Source: Salinilacustrithrix flava
GTDB lineage: Bacteria; Actinomycetota; Acidimicrobiia; Acidimicrobiales; Salinilacustritrichaceae
NCBI RefSeq assembly: GCF_041228405.1
Contig: NZ_CP133888.1
Span: 1,054,001 to 1,118,000, forward strand
Direction: 5' to 3'
Length of the DNA stretch: 64,000 nt
The notes beneath the pieces were generated by a model. It was not told the DNA's origin and did not search any database. It saw only the letters and a program-made list of their open reading frames with translations. The translations under genes were made by a program, and so were the position numbers. Shown one piece after another: positions 19,294 through 27,373 of the stretch; position 1 is the stretch's first letter, and every line of letters begins with the position of its first letter.

Positions 19294-19941
19294 GTGCCCG
19301 GCACGATCGACCGCCTCCCCGACCTCGAGATCCCCGGTCACCGACCGTCACGGCCCGACGGCGCCGACCACCCGATGCGGGTGATGACCCGCCGTGCCGC
19401 CGGGCTGCAGCCACCGCCGTGGGACGCCCGCGCCCGGCACGAGGTGGCAGCGCTGTTCGACGGCCTGGCCCCGGAGTGGCACACCCGCACATCGCCGGAG
19501 CGGGCCCGGGTCGTCACCGACGCCCTCGACCGCGGCCAGGTCGGCACCGGCGCCACCGCGCTGGAGCTCGGGAGCGGGATCGGCGCCTACACCGCGACGC
19601 TGGGCGCGCGCTTCGGCGAAGTCGTCGCGATGGACCTCTCCCTGGAGATGCTCCGCCTGGCGGCGGACGGACCGGGGCACCGGGTGCTGGCCGACGCGCA
19701 CCGCCTTCCGCTCACCGACGCCAGCGTCGACGCCGTGGTGCTGGTGAACATGCTGCTGTTCCCAGACGAGGTGGATCGCGTCCTTCGCCCGGAGGGCTGC
19801 GTGGTCTGGGTGAACTCGAGCGGCGAGTCCACGCCGATCCACCTCATGCCCGACGAGGTCGTCGAGGCACTCCCGGGGTCGTGGACGGGCACATGGGCGC
19901 GGGCCGGGACCGGGCTGTGGAGCGTGCTGCGCCGGGCCTAA
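19294..19941 (+). CDS. class I SAM-dependent methyltransferase
   Basis: A 215-residue methyltransferase. ALELGSGIGAYTATL is the SAM loop, VVAMDLSLEMLRLA the acidic motif, and VDRVLRPEGCVVWVNSSG the post-motif. The long, charged N-terminus (first ~45 residues) is not part of the fold. The acceptor is unknown. The GTG start is fixed by the TAACCT box exactly 6 nt before it. The stop overlaps the convergent haem-oxygenase-like gene by 4 nt. Confidence 0.85.
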   Translation: MPGTIDRLPDLEIPGHRPSRPDGADHPMRVMTRRAAGLQPPPWDARARHEVAALFDGLAPEWHTRTSPERARVVTDALDRGQVGTGATALELGSGIGAYTATLGARFGEVVAMDLSLEMLRLAADGPGHRVLADAHRLPLTDASVDAVVLVNMLLFPDEVDRVLRPEGCVVWVNSSGESTPIHLMPDEVVEALPGSWTGTWARAGTGLWSVLRRA

Positions 19942-20930
19942 CCGGCGACGGCCGCCACGAGCGGCTCGGCGCTGGCCGCATCGGCGAACCGCTGCGCCAT
20001 GTCGGCGAAGAACACCGCGTTGGCGGCGGATCGCCACCGAGCGCCGCGCACGATGCCGGCGGCCCAGCGCGGGTCGTCGGCGAGCGGGGCGATGGCGTTG
20101 TCGAGCCAGGCCTTGCCGTGGTGCGGGTCGACGTCGCGGTGCTCGACGTAGAACGGGTACGCGCCAGCGGGGGCATCGAGGCGATCGAAGGCCTTCACGA
20201 CCTGGCGGCAGCGCGGTCCGGCCTGCAGCTCGAGCAGGCCGAGGGCGCCGACCATCTCCGGCTGGAGCACCCGGTTGGTGGCGAGGATGCCGCCGAGCGA
20301 GGACCGCAGCAGTGCGCTGGTGGGCAGTGCCGCCCGCGGCACCCGCGGCATGTCGATGGCTTCGCAGAGGTCGTGGTGGAGCTCGGTGTGGATCTCGTCC
20401 AGCTCGCCCCGGCCCATCTCGTCCCAGTAGTTGCGGGCCAGCTCGAGCTTCGGCTCACCTCGCAGACCGATCTGGCAGGCGGCCACGAGGTCGTCGAAGC
20501 CGGCGTCGGGCCCGCCCTCCAGGGCCAGGAAGTCGACGAGCCCGTCCCAGGTCGCATCGTCGGCCACCCACTCGTAGACCCGGGGGACGAGGTCTTCACG
20601 GGCGATGGCGCGCATGGTGGCGACCGCATCGTCGTCGCCGTCGCTGGCGTCACCCTCGATCATCGCGTCGAGCTCGGCCAGCACGTCGTGCTCGAGGCGG
20701 GTCTTCAGCGCGGCCACGGCGGGGTGGTGCTGCCAGCGGACCGCGTCGCCGACCCGGTCGATGTCGCCGACGTGGAGATCGTGGACGACCTGCAGGGTCA
20801 GGAGCCGGTCGCGCTCGTCACGGGGGTCGGCACCAGCAAGCTCGTCGAGGGCGGCGGCACCGGTGCGCAGCGCGTGCTGCAGCTTGTCGACGAGGGTCCG
20901 TGGGATCGTCGTCGTGGCAACGGGGAGCAT
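19938..20930 (-). CDS. haem-oxygenase-like iron-containing redox protein
   Basis: A 330-residue all-helical protein resembling the haem-oxygenase-like diiron oxidase/oxygenase group (iron-containing redox enzyme family). Candidate metal ligands are in EHDVLAELD, DEIHTELHHDLCEA and EHRDVDPHHGKAW, a spaced Glu/His pattern typical of that fold. Members oxidise fatty acids, amino acids or alkyl chains; the substrate here is unknown. The ATG at 20930 follows a GGAAGG site by about 4 nt. Family assignment rests on the ligand pattern and length and is moderately sure. Confidence 0.7.
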   Translation of the reverse strand: MLPVATTTIPRTLVDKLQHALRTGAAALDELAGADPRDERDRLLTLQVVHDLHVGDIDRVGDAVRWQHHPAVAALKTRLEHDVLAELDAMIEGDASDGDDDAVATMRAIAREDLVPRVYEWVADDATWDGLVDFLALEGGPDAGFDDLVAACQIGLRGEPKLELARNYWDEMGRGELDEIHTELHHDLCEAIDMPRVPRAALPTSALLRSSLGGILATNRVLQPEMVGALGLLELQAGPRCRQVVKAFDRLDAPAGAYPFYVEHRDVDPHHGKAWLDNAIAPLADDPRWAAGIVRGARWRSAANAVFFADMAQRFADAASAEPLVAAVAG

Positions 20931-20973
20931 CTGCCTTCCGATACCCGCGACGCCGGAGGAACCAGACCTCGGC

Positions 20974-21003
20974 GCGTGTTCCGTGGCCGCTGCCAGAACG
21001 CCC
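20974..21003. repeat. CTGCCAG-family half repeat, copy 5
   Basis: GTTCCGTGGCCGCTGCCAGAACGC matches the right half of copy 4 (38155-38178) with one substitution but lacks the left arm. It sits in the 99-nt gap between two minus-strand genes. Confidence 0.6.
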
Positions 21004-21029
21004 GGGATGGGTCGTCGGCGGCGCTGCGC

Positions 21030-22232
21030 TCAGCGGGGGGCCAGTTCGTCGAGGGCGGTGGCGGCGTACAGGGCGACCCCGACGGCCATGGCGTCCTCAT
21101 CGATCACCATGCGGTTCGAGTGGTTCGGGGCCACGGTGTGCCAGCTCTGGCCGGGCGGGCACGTGCCGAGGAACGCCATGGCGCCGGGCACCTGCTGCAG
21201 CACGTAGCTCCAGTCCTCGGCGCCCATCACCGGGTTCGGCATCTCCACGACGAGGTCGGGGTCCACGATGCGCCGGGCGACGTCGCCCACCCAGGCTGCG
21301 GCGTCGGCGTCGTTCACCGTGACGGGGAAGCCGGCGTCGATGCGGAAGCGGACCTCCATGTCGTGGGCGGCGGCGATGTTGGTGGCGATCCGCTCCAGCT
21401 CGGCGTGCACCAGGGAGCGCGTCCGCTCGGACACAGCGCGGATGGTGCCGACGAGGCGGGCCGTCTCGGGGATGACGTTGTTGGTGGAGCCGGCCCGGAT
21501 GCTGCCGACCGTGACCACGGCGGGGTCGAACACGTCGACCCGGCGGGTCACCAGGGTCTGGAACGCGCCGACCATGGCGCAGGCCACCGGCACCGGGTCG
21601 TTGGCGTGGTGGGGCATGGCCGCGTGGCCGCCGCGACCGACCACCTCGACCACGAACTCGTCGGCCGACGCCAGCAGCGGGCCGGCCTTGGTGGCGACCA
21701 TCCCCGACGGGAAGCTGGGCGACTGGTGGATGGCGAAGGCCCGGGTGACGTTGATGCCGTCGAGCAGGCCCTCCTCCAGCATGTGCCGGGCCCCGTGGTG
21801 GCCCTCCTCGCCGGGCTGGAACATGAAGACGACCTTGCCGGTGAGGTCGTCGGACCGGTCGGCGAGCAGGCGGGCAGCCGAGGCGAGCATCGCCGTGTGA
21901 GCATCGTGGCCGCAGGCGTGCATGGCCCCGTCGACCTCCGACGCGTAGTCCAGGCCCGTGTCCTCCGGCATCGGGAGGGCGTCCATGTCGCCGCGCAGCA
22001 GCATCGTGCCCCCGGGCCGGCCGGTGTCGAGGGTGGCGGTCACCGACGTCACCGAGGTGCCGGTGCGCACGTCGAAGCCGAGGTCCCCGATGGCGTCGAG
22101 CACGGCGCCCTGGGTGCGGGGAAGGTCGTTGCCGATCTCGGGGTGCCGGTGCAGGTCGCGGCGCAGCGCGACGGTGTCGGGCTGCACGGCCCGGGCGGCA
22201 TCGAGCAGGTCGGAGGTCGGGGCGGCGGTCAC
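21030..22232 (-). CDS. M20 family metal-dependent amidohydrolase
   Basis: A 400-residue peptidase-like amidohydrolase of the M20D/HipO type (IAA-amino acid, hippurate or N-acyl amino acid hydrolases). Metal motifs are GDMDALP, HACGHDAHT, and GEEGHHGAR with the catalytic Glu. The dimerisation lid sits in the middle, and the C-terminal NPVMGAEDWSY and WHTVAPNHSN contribute the last ligand. Cytosolic. It cleaves an acyl-amino-acid amide to free acid and amino acid. The GTG at 22232 has TAGGGT 6 nt upstream. Confidence 0.9.
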   Translation of the reverse strand: MTAAPTSDLLDAARAVQPDTVALRRDLHRHPEIGNDLPRTQGAVLDAIGDLGFDVRTGTSVTSVTATLDTGRPGGTMLLRGDMDALPMPEDTGLDYASEVDGAMHACGHDAHTAMLASAARLLADRSDDLTGKVVFMFQPGEEGHHGARHMLEEGLLDGINVTRAFAIHQSPSFPSGMVATKAGPLLASADEFVVEVVGRGGHAAMPHHANDPVPVACAMVGAFQTLVTRRVDVFDPAVVTVGSIRAGSTNNVIPETARLVGTIRAVSERTRSLVHAELERIATNIAAAHDMEVRFRIDAGFPVTVNDADAAAWVGDVARRIVDPDLVVEMPNPVMGAEDWSYVLQQVPGAMAFLGTCPPGQSWHTVAPNHSNRMVIDEDAMAVGVALYAATALDELAPR

Positions 22233-22238
22233 GGCGCG

Positions 22239-22244
22239 ACCCTA
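22239..22244 (-). promoter_or_regulatory. leaderless -10 box TAGGGT
   Basis: TAGGGT on the minus strand, 6 nt before the GTG at 22232. Confidence 0.5.
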
Positions 22245-22307
22245 GGCAGCGCGGCGCGAGCAGCGGCGCCCGGACTGGGCACCGCGGCGAACGGGAAACG
22301 ATCCCCC

Positions 22308-22514
22308 ATGACCGCAGACTCCGACGACACCATCCCCGAGCGCGTCGAGGACGACGAGCTCGAGGACCCCACCACGGACGAGGACGAGGACGAGTCCGTG
22401 ATCGACCGGCTGCGCGGCTCCGGCGCCGGCGTCGAGGACCCCGAGATCGTCGGCGACGCGCACCCCGGCATCGTCGACGCCGAGATCGCGGAGGACGAGC
22501 CCCCGCAGACGTGA
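22308..22514 (+). CDS. small acidic hypothetical protein
   Basis: A 68-residue, strongly acidic protein (over a third Asp/Glu) with a central DEDEDES run and a DPEIVGDAHPG segment. I recognise no family. It has no membrane segment and is probably disordered. GGGAAACG lies 6-8 nt before the ATG. Its stop is 1 nt from that of the convergent tpx gene. The acidic composition and good codon-position GC support a real gene. Confidence 0.6.
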   Translation: MTADSDDTIPERVEDDELEDPTTDEDEDESVIDRLRGSGAGVEDPEIVGDAHPGIVDAEIAEDEPPQT

Positions 22515-22515
22515 G

Positions 22516-23013
22516 CTACTGCAGGACCTTGATGGCTGCGTCGTAATCGGGCTCCTGCGCGATCTCGGGCACGAGCTCGCGATGGAGCACGGTGCCGTCG
22601 CCGTCGAGGACCACCACGGCCCGGGCGGCGACGCCGGCGAGCTTGCCGTCGGTCATCCGCACGCCGTAGTCGTCGAGGAAGCTCGAGCGGAACGTGGAAC
22701 CGGTGACCACGTTCTCGATGCCCTCGGCCCCGCAGAAGCGGGCGGCGGCGAAGGGCAGGTCGGCGGAGACGCACACGACGGTGGTGTCGTCGAGGTCGGC
22801 GGCCCGCTCGTTGAAGGCGCGCACCGACGTGGCGCACACGGCGGTGTCGACGCTCGGGAAGATGTTGAGGACGACGCGCTGACCGGCGAGGTCGTCGGAG
22901 CTGACCGGCATGAGGTCGCTCTTGATCAGCTCGAACGCGGGGGCCTTGGCGCCCTGCTCCGGGAGCTCGCCGTTGGTGTGGACGGCGTTTCCGCCAAGGG
23001 TGATCTCTGCCAT
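22516..23013 (-). CDS. tpx: atypical 2-Cys thiol peroxidase
   Basis: A 165-residue Tpx peroxiredoxin that reduces hydrogen and alkyl peroxides with thioredoxin. The peroxidatic Cys60 is in PSVDTAVCATSVR and the resolving Cys94 in AARFCGAEGI, the exact Tpx spacing. The length and the N-terminal TLGGNAVHT motif are standard. Cytosolic. It is divergent from the MFS gene with 86 nt between starts and has no obvious OxyR-type site. Confidence 0.95.
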   Translation of the reverse strand: MAEITLGGNAVHTNGELPEQGAKAPAFELIKSDLMPVSSDDLAGQRVVLNIFPSVDTAVCATSVRAFNERAADLDDTTVVCVSADLPFAAARFCGAEGIENVVTGSTFRSSFLDDYGVRMTDGKLAGVAARAVVVLDGDGTVLHRELVPEIAQEPDYDAAIKVLQ

Positions 23014-23086
23014 GGCGGCCGTTCTATCGGATCGCAGGCCCCGTCCCTCCTCGCCTGCGGGCTGCGGATCGCTCGATAACAGTCGT

Positions 23087-23092
23087 TACGGT
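23087..23092 (+). promoter_or_regulatory. leaderless -10 box TACGGT
   Basis: TACGGT with 7 nt to the GTG at 23100. A perfect TAAC-AGTC-GTTA inverted repeat overlaps its upstream side and could be an operator. Confidence 0.45.
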
Positions 23093-23099
23093 GGGACCG

Positions 23100-24578
23100 G
23101 TGACCCCGCCCGCCCAGCACCGGGAGCGCGTCCAGGCGCGGCTGACCGACTCCGACCGGTACCCCCGGTGGGTGCTGCTCACCGCGCTGGCCGGCATGTT
23201 CGCCACCACCTTCCCGGTGACCCTGCTCGCCGTGAGCATCCCGACCATCGCCGAGGACTTCGGGGCCCCCCAGACGCTCGTGGCCTGGGTGATCTCCGGG
23301 CCGCTGCTGGCCTCGGCGGTGGCGCTGCCCATCCTCGGCAAGCTCGGCGACCTCTACGGCCAGCGGCGCGTCTTCCTCGTCGGCTTCGTCGTCTCCACGA
23401 TCGTCACCGCGCTCACCACCCTGGCGTGGGACCCGTACTCGCTCATCGTCCTGCGTGGCCTCGCGGTCGTGGTCGGCGCCGCCACCATCCCGTCCTCGAT
23501 GGCGCTGATCAACTCGGTGCACGCGCCGGCGCAGCGAGCCAAGGCCATGGGGTGGTGGTCCCTCGTCGCCGCCGGCTCGCCTGCGATCGGGCTCATCATC
23601 GGCGGACCGCTCATCGATGCCATCGGCTGGCGGCCCCTGTTCGGGGTCCAGGCCGTCCTCTCCGTCATCCCGGTCGTGGTCGCGTGGCTGGTGCTGCGCG
23701 AGACCACGCCACGTCGCGACGTGGGCTTCGACGTGCCCGGAGCCGCGGTCCTGGCGCTCGGCGCGGGCGGCATCATGCTCGCCCTCAACCAGCTGCCGGA
23801 CCGCGGTGCAGACCCGCTGGTCGCCGCTGCGGCCGCCGTCGGTCTGGCCGGTCTGGTGGCCTTCGTCGCCGTCGAGCGCCGGGTGGCCTACCCGCTGCTG
23901 CCGCTCGAGCTGTTCCGGCGGCGCAACTTCACCGCCTCCATGCTCGGGTCGCTGTTCTCCGGCGCCGCGTACATGGGCGGCTTCGTGCTGGCGCCGCTGC
24001 TGCTGCAGTCGGTGTTCGGCTACTCCGTCGCAGCCAGCTCGTTCATCATGCTGCTGCGGCCGGCGTCGTTCTCGGCGACGTCGCCCGTGGGGGGTTGGCT
24101 GGCCACCCGCATCGGCGAGCGTCCCGTCGCCGTGTTCGGTGCCACCGCCATCGCCTGTGCCCTGCTCGCCCTCGCCTTCGGCGCCAGCGAGGAGCTGGTC
24201 GTGCTGGTCATGGGTGCGCTCGTGCTGCAGGGCATCGGCAACGGCACCGCCCAGCCGACGCTCACCGCCACCCTGTCCAACTCGGTCGAGGAGCACGACC
24301 TCGGCGTGGCCGCAGCGGCGCAGCGCATGATGTTCCAGGTCGGCGCCGCCCTCGGCATCACCGTCATGATCTCGGTGTACGGCGGCACCGGGCAGGCGTC
24401 GGACTTCTTCAACGGCTACGCCGTCGGCGCGCTGCTCGGCATCGCCGCCATCGTGTTCTCCTGGTTCATCCGCTCGACGCCGCGGGAGTCCGGCTCCGAC
24501 GTGGACGACGTCTCGGCCGAGACCGCCGCCGGCGCGACCCCGCCCGCCGCCCCGATCTCGGTCACGGCCGGCGACTGA
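23100..24578 (+). CDS. MFS drug/metabolite exporter (DHA2-like)
   Basis: A 492-residue membrane transporter of the major facilitator superfamily. About 13-14 hydrophobic segments are visible, with the motif-A-like loop GKLGDLYGQRRVFL after the second helix and motif C-like GSPAIGLIIGGPLID. These fit the proton-coupled drug/H+ antiporter DHA2 group. The C-terminus is a hydrophilic acidic tail. The start is placed at GTG 23100 rather than the in-frame GTG 23091 because a TACGGT box lies 7 nt before it. The substrate is unknown and no local regulator is present. Confidence 0.88.
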   Translation: MTPPAQHRERVQARLTDSDRYPRWVLLTALAGMFATTFPVTLLAVSIPTIAEDFGAPQTLVAWVISGPLLASAVALPILGKLGDLYGQRRVFLVGFVVSTIVTALTTLAWDPYSLIVLRGLAVVVGAATIPSSMALINSVHAPAQRAKAMGWWSLVAAGSPAIGLIIGGPLIDAIGWRPLFGVQAVLSVIPVVVAWLVLRETTPRRDVGFDVPGAAVLALGAGGIMLALNQLPDRGADPLVAAAAAVGLAGLVAFVAVERRVAYPLLPLELFRRRNFTASMLGSLFSGAAYMGGFVLAPLLLQSVFGYSVAASSFIMLLRPASFSATSPVGGWLATRIGERPVAVFGATAIACALLALAFGASEELVVLVMGALVLQGIGNGTAQPTLTATLSNSVEEHDLGVAAAAQRMMFQVGAALGITVMISVYGGTGQASDFFNGYAVGALLGIAAIVFSWFIRSTPRESGSDVDDVSAETAAGATPPAAPISVTAGD

Positions 24579-24616
24579 GCACCGACGCCGCCCTGAGACC
24601 GGGGAGCGGAGCGGCC

Positions 24617-25117
24617 TCAGCCGAGGTCGACGAACACCTGCACCGTGTAGACGGTCCCGTCAGCGGCGACGGCGTGGCCGGCGCCCATCCGGTCCCACCG
24701 GCGGTCGAGGATGTTGGCCCGGTGGCGGGACGAGCCCATGTAGCCGTCGTGGACGCTGCGGATGCTCGACCCCCGGCCGACGTTCTCGGCGACGGCCACC
24801 CAGGGCACGCCGTCCAGCCCGGAGCTGAGCGTCGAGTGGGAGAGCGAACCGTTGGCCGCGAGCCGGTCGGCCCAGGCCTGGGCCTTGAGGCGGACGACGA
24901 GGTCGTCGCCCACCGCGTGCACGCCGGCGGCTCGGCGACTCTCGTTGACGTGGGCGCGCACCGACTCCTGGGGTGGGGTCGGGTCGCACGCCGCGAGGCC
25001 GAGGACCAGGAGCGGGGCGGCCAGGGCGAGCGCCAGGCGCTTCGGACGTCGACGCCGACGGGAATCGTCGGTGGGGGCGGGCGGGGCGAGCCGGGGCGCG
25101 CGCGTGCTGATCGACAT
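24617..25117 (-). CDS. CAP/SCP-domain lipoprotein (YkwD-like)
   Basis: A 166-residue exported lipoprotein. An Arg-rich n-region (RRRRRPKR), a hydrophobic stretch and lipobox LAAC (Cys44) are followed by a CAP/SCP domain. That domain holds GSLSHS, VAENVGRGSS and SRHRANIL, the usual His/Glu positions. The function of bacterial CAP proteins is poorly defined. The ATG at 25117 has GAGGAG about 11 nt upstream. A TACCGT box lies roughly 65 nt upstream. A second CAP lipoprotein is at 40894-41643. Confidence 0.87.
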   Translation of the reverse strand: MSISTRAPRLAPPAPTDDSRRRRRPKRLALALAAPLLVLGLAACDPTPPQESVRAHVNESRRAAGVHAVGDDLVVRLKAQAWADRLAANGSLSHSTLSSGLDGVPWVAVAENVGRGSSIRSVHDGYMGSSRHRANILDRRWDRMGAGHAVAADGTVYTVQVFVDLG

Positions 25118-25226
25118 GGGGAAACGGACTCCTCGGGTGTGCACGTGGGGTTGCACCGCTGCCCGCGTCCCTCGACGACGACGGTAGCCCATCGACCGTC
25201 ACCTGTTCGCAATCCAACCGCAACGA

Positions 25227-25246
25227 GTTCGCGCGCTGGCGCGAAC
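25227..25246 (-). terminator. hairpin downstream of the GH13 gene
   Basis: GTTCGCGC (25227-25234) and GCGCGAAC (25239-25246) form a perfect 8-bp stem with a 4-nt loop, starting 12 nt after the glucosidase stop. There is no strong U-tract. Confidence 0.55.
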
Positions 25247-25258
25247 CCGCTGGTCAGG

Positions 25259-26818
25259 TCACGGCTGCAGCACCACGGCCTCGTCCGGACCGAGCCGACC
25301 GCTGAAGGGGCGCCCGGCACCGAGGCCGTTCGAAGCGACCACCACGGTGCCGGCGAGGTCGGTGACGTCGGCCGGGGCGTCCCCGAAGTTCACCGCCACG
25401 ATGCGCTCGTCGTCGCCGTGGATCCGTCGGTAGGCGAGCACGTCGTCGGTGCGGGCGAGCAGCTCGAGGCTGCCCTGCTGCAGCGCCGGTGAGGCCTTCC
25501 GGGCCGCCAGCAGCTGCTTGTAGAGGGCGAGCACCGACGTCGAGTCCGCCCGCTGGGCCTCGACGGACCGCGCTCCCGCATCGGGTGGGAAGGGCAGCCA
25601 CGTGTCCTCACCCCAGCCGTGCGGCGCCTCGATGGTCCACGGGATCGGGGCGCGGCAGCCGTCGCGACCGCCCGGGTCGACCTCGGTGCCGGCGGGGATG
25701 ACCGCATCCTCGAGTCCGAGCTCCTCCCCCTGGTACAGCGACGGCGTGCCCCGCACGGTGAGGAGCAGCACCGCAGCCGAGCGAGCCCGGGCCTCGCTGC
25801 CGCCGTAGCGGGTGCGCTGCCGTGGGTTGTCGTGGTTGGAGAGCACGTACGACGGCCACGTGGCGTCGTGGTCGGCGTAGGCGTCCTCCATGCCGGCGAT
25901 GAGGAGGTGCCACTGGTCGCGGTCCCACTTCGTGCCGATGGACACGAAGTTCACCGTGCAGCTCACGCCGTCGCCGTCCCCGCAGTAGGACGCCTGCTGC
26001 TCGAGGTCGCCGGTGACGACCTCGCCCACGACCAGGCGCTCGACCTCGGGCGGATCGACGAGCGCACGGATCCGGCGGATGAGCGGCATCGCCGTCTCGT
26101 GGTGGGTGAGCACGACGTGGGCGATGCCCTCCATGCGCTCGGGGACGTCCCGGGGCTCGGGGTCCTTGCCGATGGCGTTGATGACGTCGATGCGGAACCC
26201 GTCCACGCCCCGGTCGAGCCAGAAGCGCAGCACGTCGTGCTGGGCCGCCTCGACCGCCGGGTTGGACCAGTTCAGGTCGGGCTGCTCCGGCAGGAACAGG
26301 TGCAGGTAGTACTGCCCGGAGGCCTCGTCGAGCTCCCAGGCGGACTCCTCGGTGAACGACGCGGTCCAGTTGAACGGGGGGCCACCGCCGGGCGCGGGAT
26401 CGGCCCAGATGAACCAGTCGCGCCGCTCGGAGTCCGGGTCGGAGACGGCCTCGACGAACCACGGGTGGTCGCTGGAGACGTGGTTCGGGACGAAGTCGAC
26501 GATGAGGCGGATGCCGCGCTCGTGCAGCGCCTCGACGAGGGCGTCGAAGTCCTCGAGCGTGCCGAACACCGGGTCGATGGCGCAGTGGTCGCTGACGTCG
26601 TAGCCGTTGTCACGCATGGGGGACTCGTAGAACGGCGACATCCAGACGCAGTCGACGCCGAGGTCGGCGATGTGGTCGACCTTCGAGAGGATGCCGGGCA
26701 GGTCACCCACGCCGTCGCCGTCCGCATCGGCGAAGGAGCGCGGGTACACCTGGTACACCACGGCGGTCTTCCACCAGGGCAGGTCGTGGGTGGTCTCGGT
26801 CGGCTGGGTCGGCGCCAC
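25259..26818 (-). CDS. GH13 alpha-glucosidase / oligo-1,6-glucosidase
   Basis: A 519-residue cytosolic glycoside hydrolase family 13 enzyme that releases glucose from short alpha-glucosides (isomaltose, maltose or trehalose type). Catalytic residues are the nucleophile Asp211 (GVDGFRIDVI), acid/base Glu266 (VVGEV) and Asp330 (LSNHDNPR). The N-terminal WWKTAVVYQVYPRSF is characteristic, and residues ~440-519 form the C-terminal beta domain. No sugar transporter or LacI regulator is adjacent. The GTG at 26818 is fixed by TAGGGT 6 nt before it. Confidence 0.93.
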   Translation of the reverse strand: MAPTQPTETTHDLPWWKTAVVYQVYPRSFADADGDGVGDLPGILSKVDHIADLGVDCVWMSPFYESPMRDNGYDVSDHCAIDPVFGTLEDFDALVEALHERGIRLIVDFVPNHVSSDHPWFVEAVSDPDSERRDWFIWADPAPGGGPPFNWTASFTEESAWELDEASGQYYLHLFLPEQPDLNWSNPAVEAAQHDVLRFWLDRGVDGFRIDVINAIGKDPEPRDVPERMEGIAHVVLTHHETAMPLIRRIRALVDPPEVERLVVGEVVTGDLEQQASYCGDGDGVSCTVNFVSIGTKWDRDQWHLLIAGMEDAYADHDATWPSYVLSNHDNPRQRTRYGGSEARARSAAVLLLTVRGTPSLYQGEELGLEDAVIPAGTEVDPGGRDGCRAPIPWTIEAPHGWGEDTWLPFPPDAGARSVEAQRADSTSVLALYKQLLAARKASPALQQGSLELLARTDDVLAYRRIHGDDERIVAVNFGDAPADVTDLAGTVVVASNGLGAGRPFSGRLGPDEAVVLQP

Positions 26819-26824
26819 GGGCGG

Positions 26825-26830
26825 ACCCTA
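26825..26830 (-). promoter_or_regulatory. leaderless -10 box TAGGGT
   Basis: TAGGGT on the minus strand, 6 nt before the GTG at 26818. Confidence 0.5.
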
Positions 26831-26875
26831 CCGATGCCCGCGAGGGCCGCCGCCGACGCGCCACACTCGTCCGGC

Positions 26876-27373
26876 GTGGAGCAGCACGCGCCCGGGGCAG
26901 GCGCCGCCGGGTCCGAGCGGATCGTGCGCCCCCGCTGGCGGGCGAGGCTGGTGCGGGGCTTCGTCGCCGTGGTGCTCGTCGGCCACGCCGTGCTCCTGGT
27001 CCGGGGCTACGCCGACCCGCACAAGTTCTTCGCGTTCCAGCCCTTCAACGAGTCCTCGACGTGGCGTGCTGACATCGTGCGGGTGACCGCCGACGGTCGC
27101 CGGGTGCCGATCGAGGAGCCGTGGCCCGGCGGCTACGACTGGGACGAGCTGGTCCGGTGGGGCGTCCTCGAGCGGCCCGGCACCATGCGCCACGCCTACT
27201 CCGGCCTCGGCACCTCGCTGGACTTCCTCGACGACGCCCTCGACTGGGTGGCCGACCACACCCCGGAGGACGACGAGACGCTCTACCTGGAGGCGACGAC
27301 CGAGGCCTACCGGAACACCCGGGGCCCGGAGGTCCGCGTGTACCGCAGCGAGCTGCGGGAGGAAGCCCGGTGA
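26876..27373 (+). CDS. single-pass membrane protein, first gene of the HTTM operon
   Basis: A 165-residue protein with a basic N-terminus (RPRWRARLVR), one transmembrane helix at about residues 28-45, and a ~120-residue outside-facing domain rich in Trp, Tyr and acidic residues (FQPFNESSTW; ATTEAYRNTRGPEVRVYRSEL). In other actinobacteria small proteins of this plan precede HTTM proteins (DUF5819-like context), but I cannot confirm the family. The start is taken as GTG 26876. The stop overlaps the next start as GTGA, so translation is coupled. It is divergent from the GH13 gene. Confidence 0.7.
   Translation: MEQHAPGAGAAGSERIVRPRWRARLVRGFVAVVLVGHAVLLVRGYADPHKFFAFQPFNESSTWRADIVRVTADGRRVPIEEPWPGGYDWDELVRWGVLERPGTMRHAYSGLGTSLDFLDDALDWVADHTPEDDETLYLEATTEAYRNTRGPEVRVYRSELREEAR

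Noticed and set aside
19419..22514. Apparent 1031-codon plus-strand frame
   Set aside because: It lies antisense to two conserved enzymes; only the last 68 codons (acidic protein) are credible.
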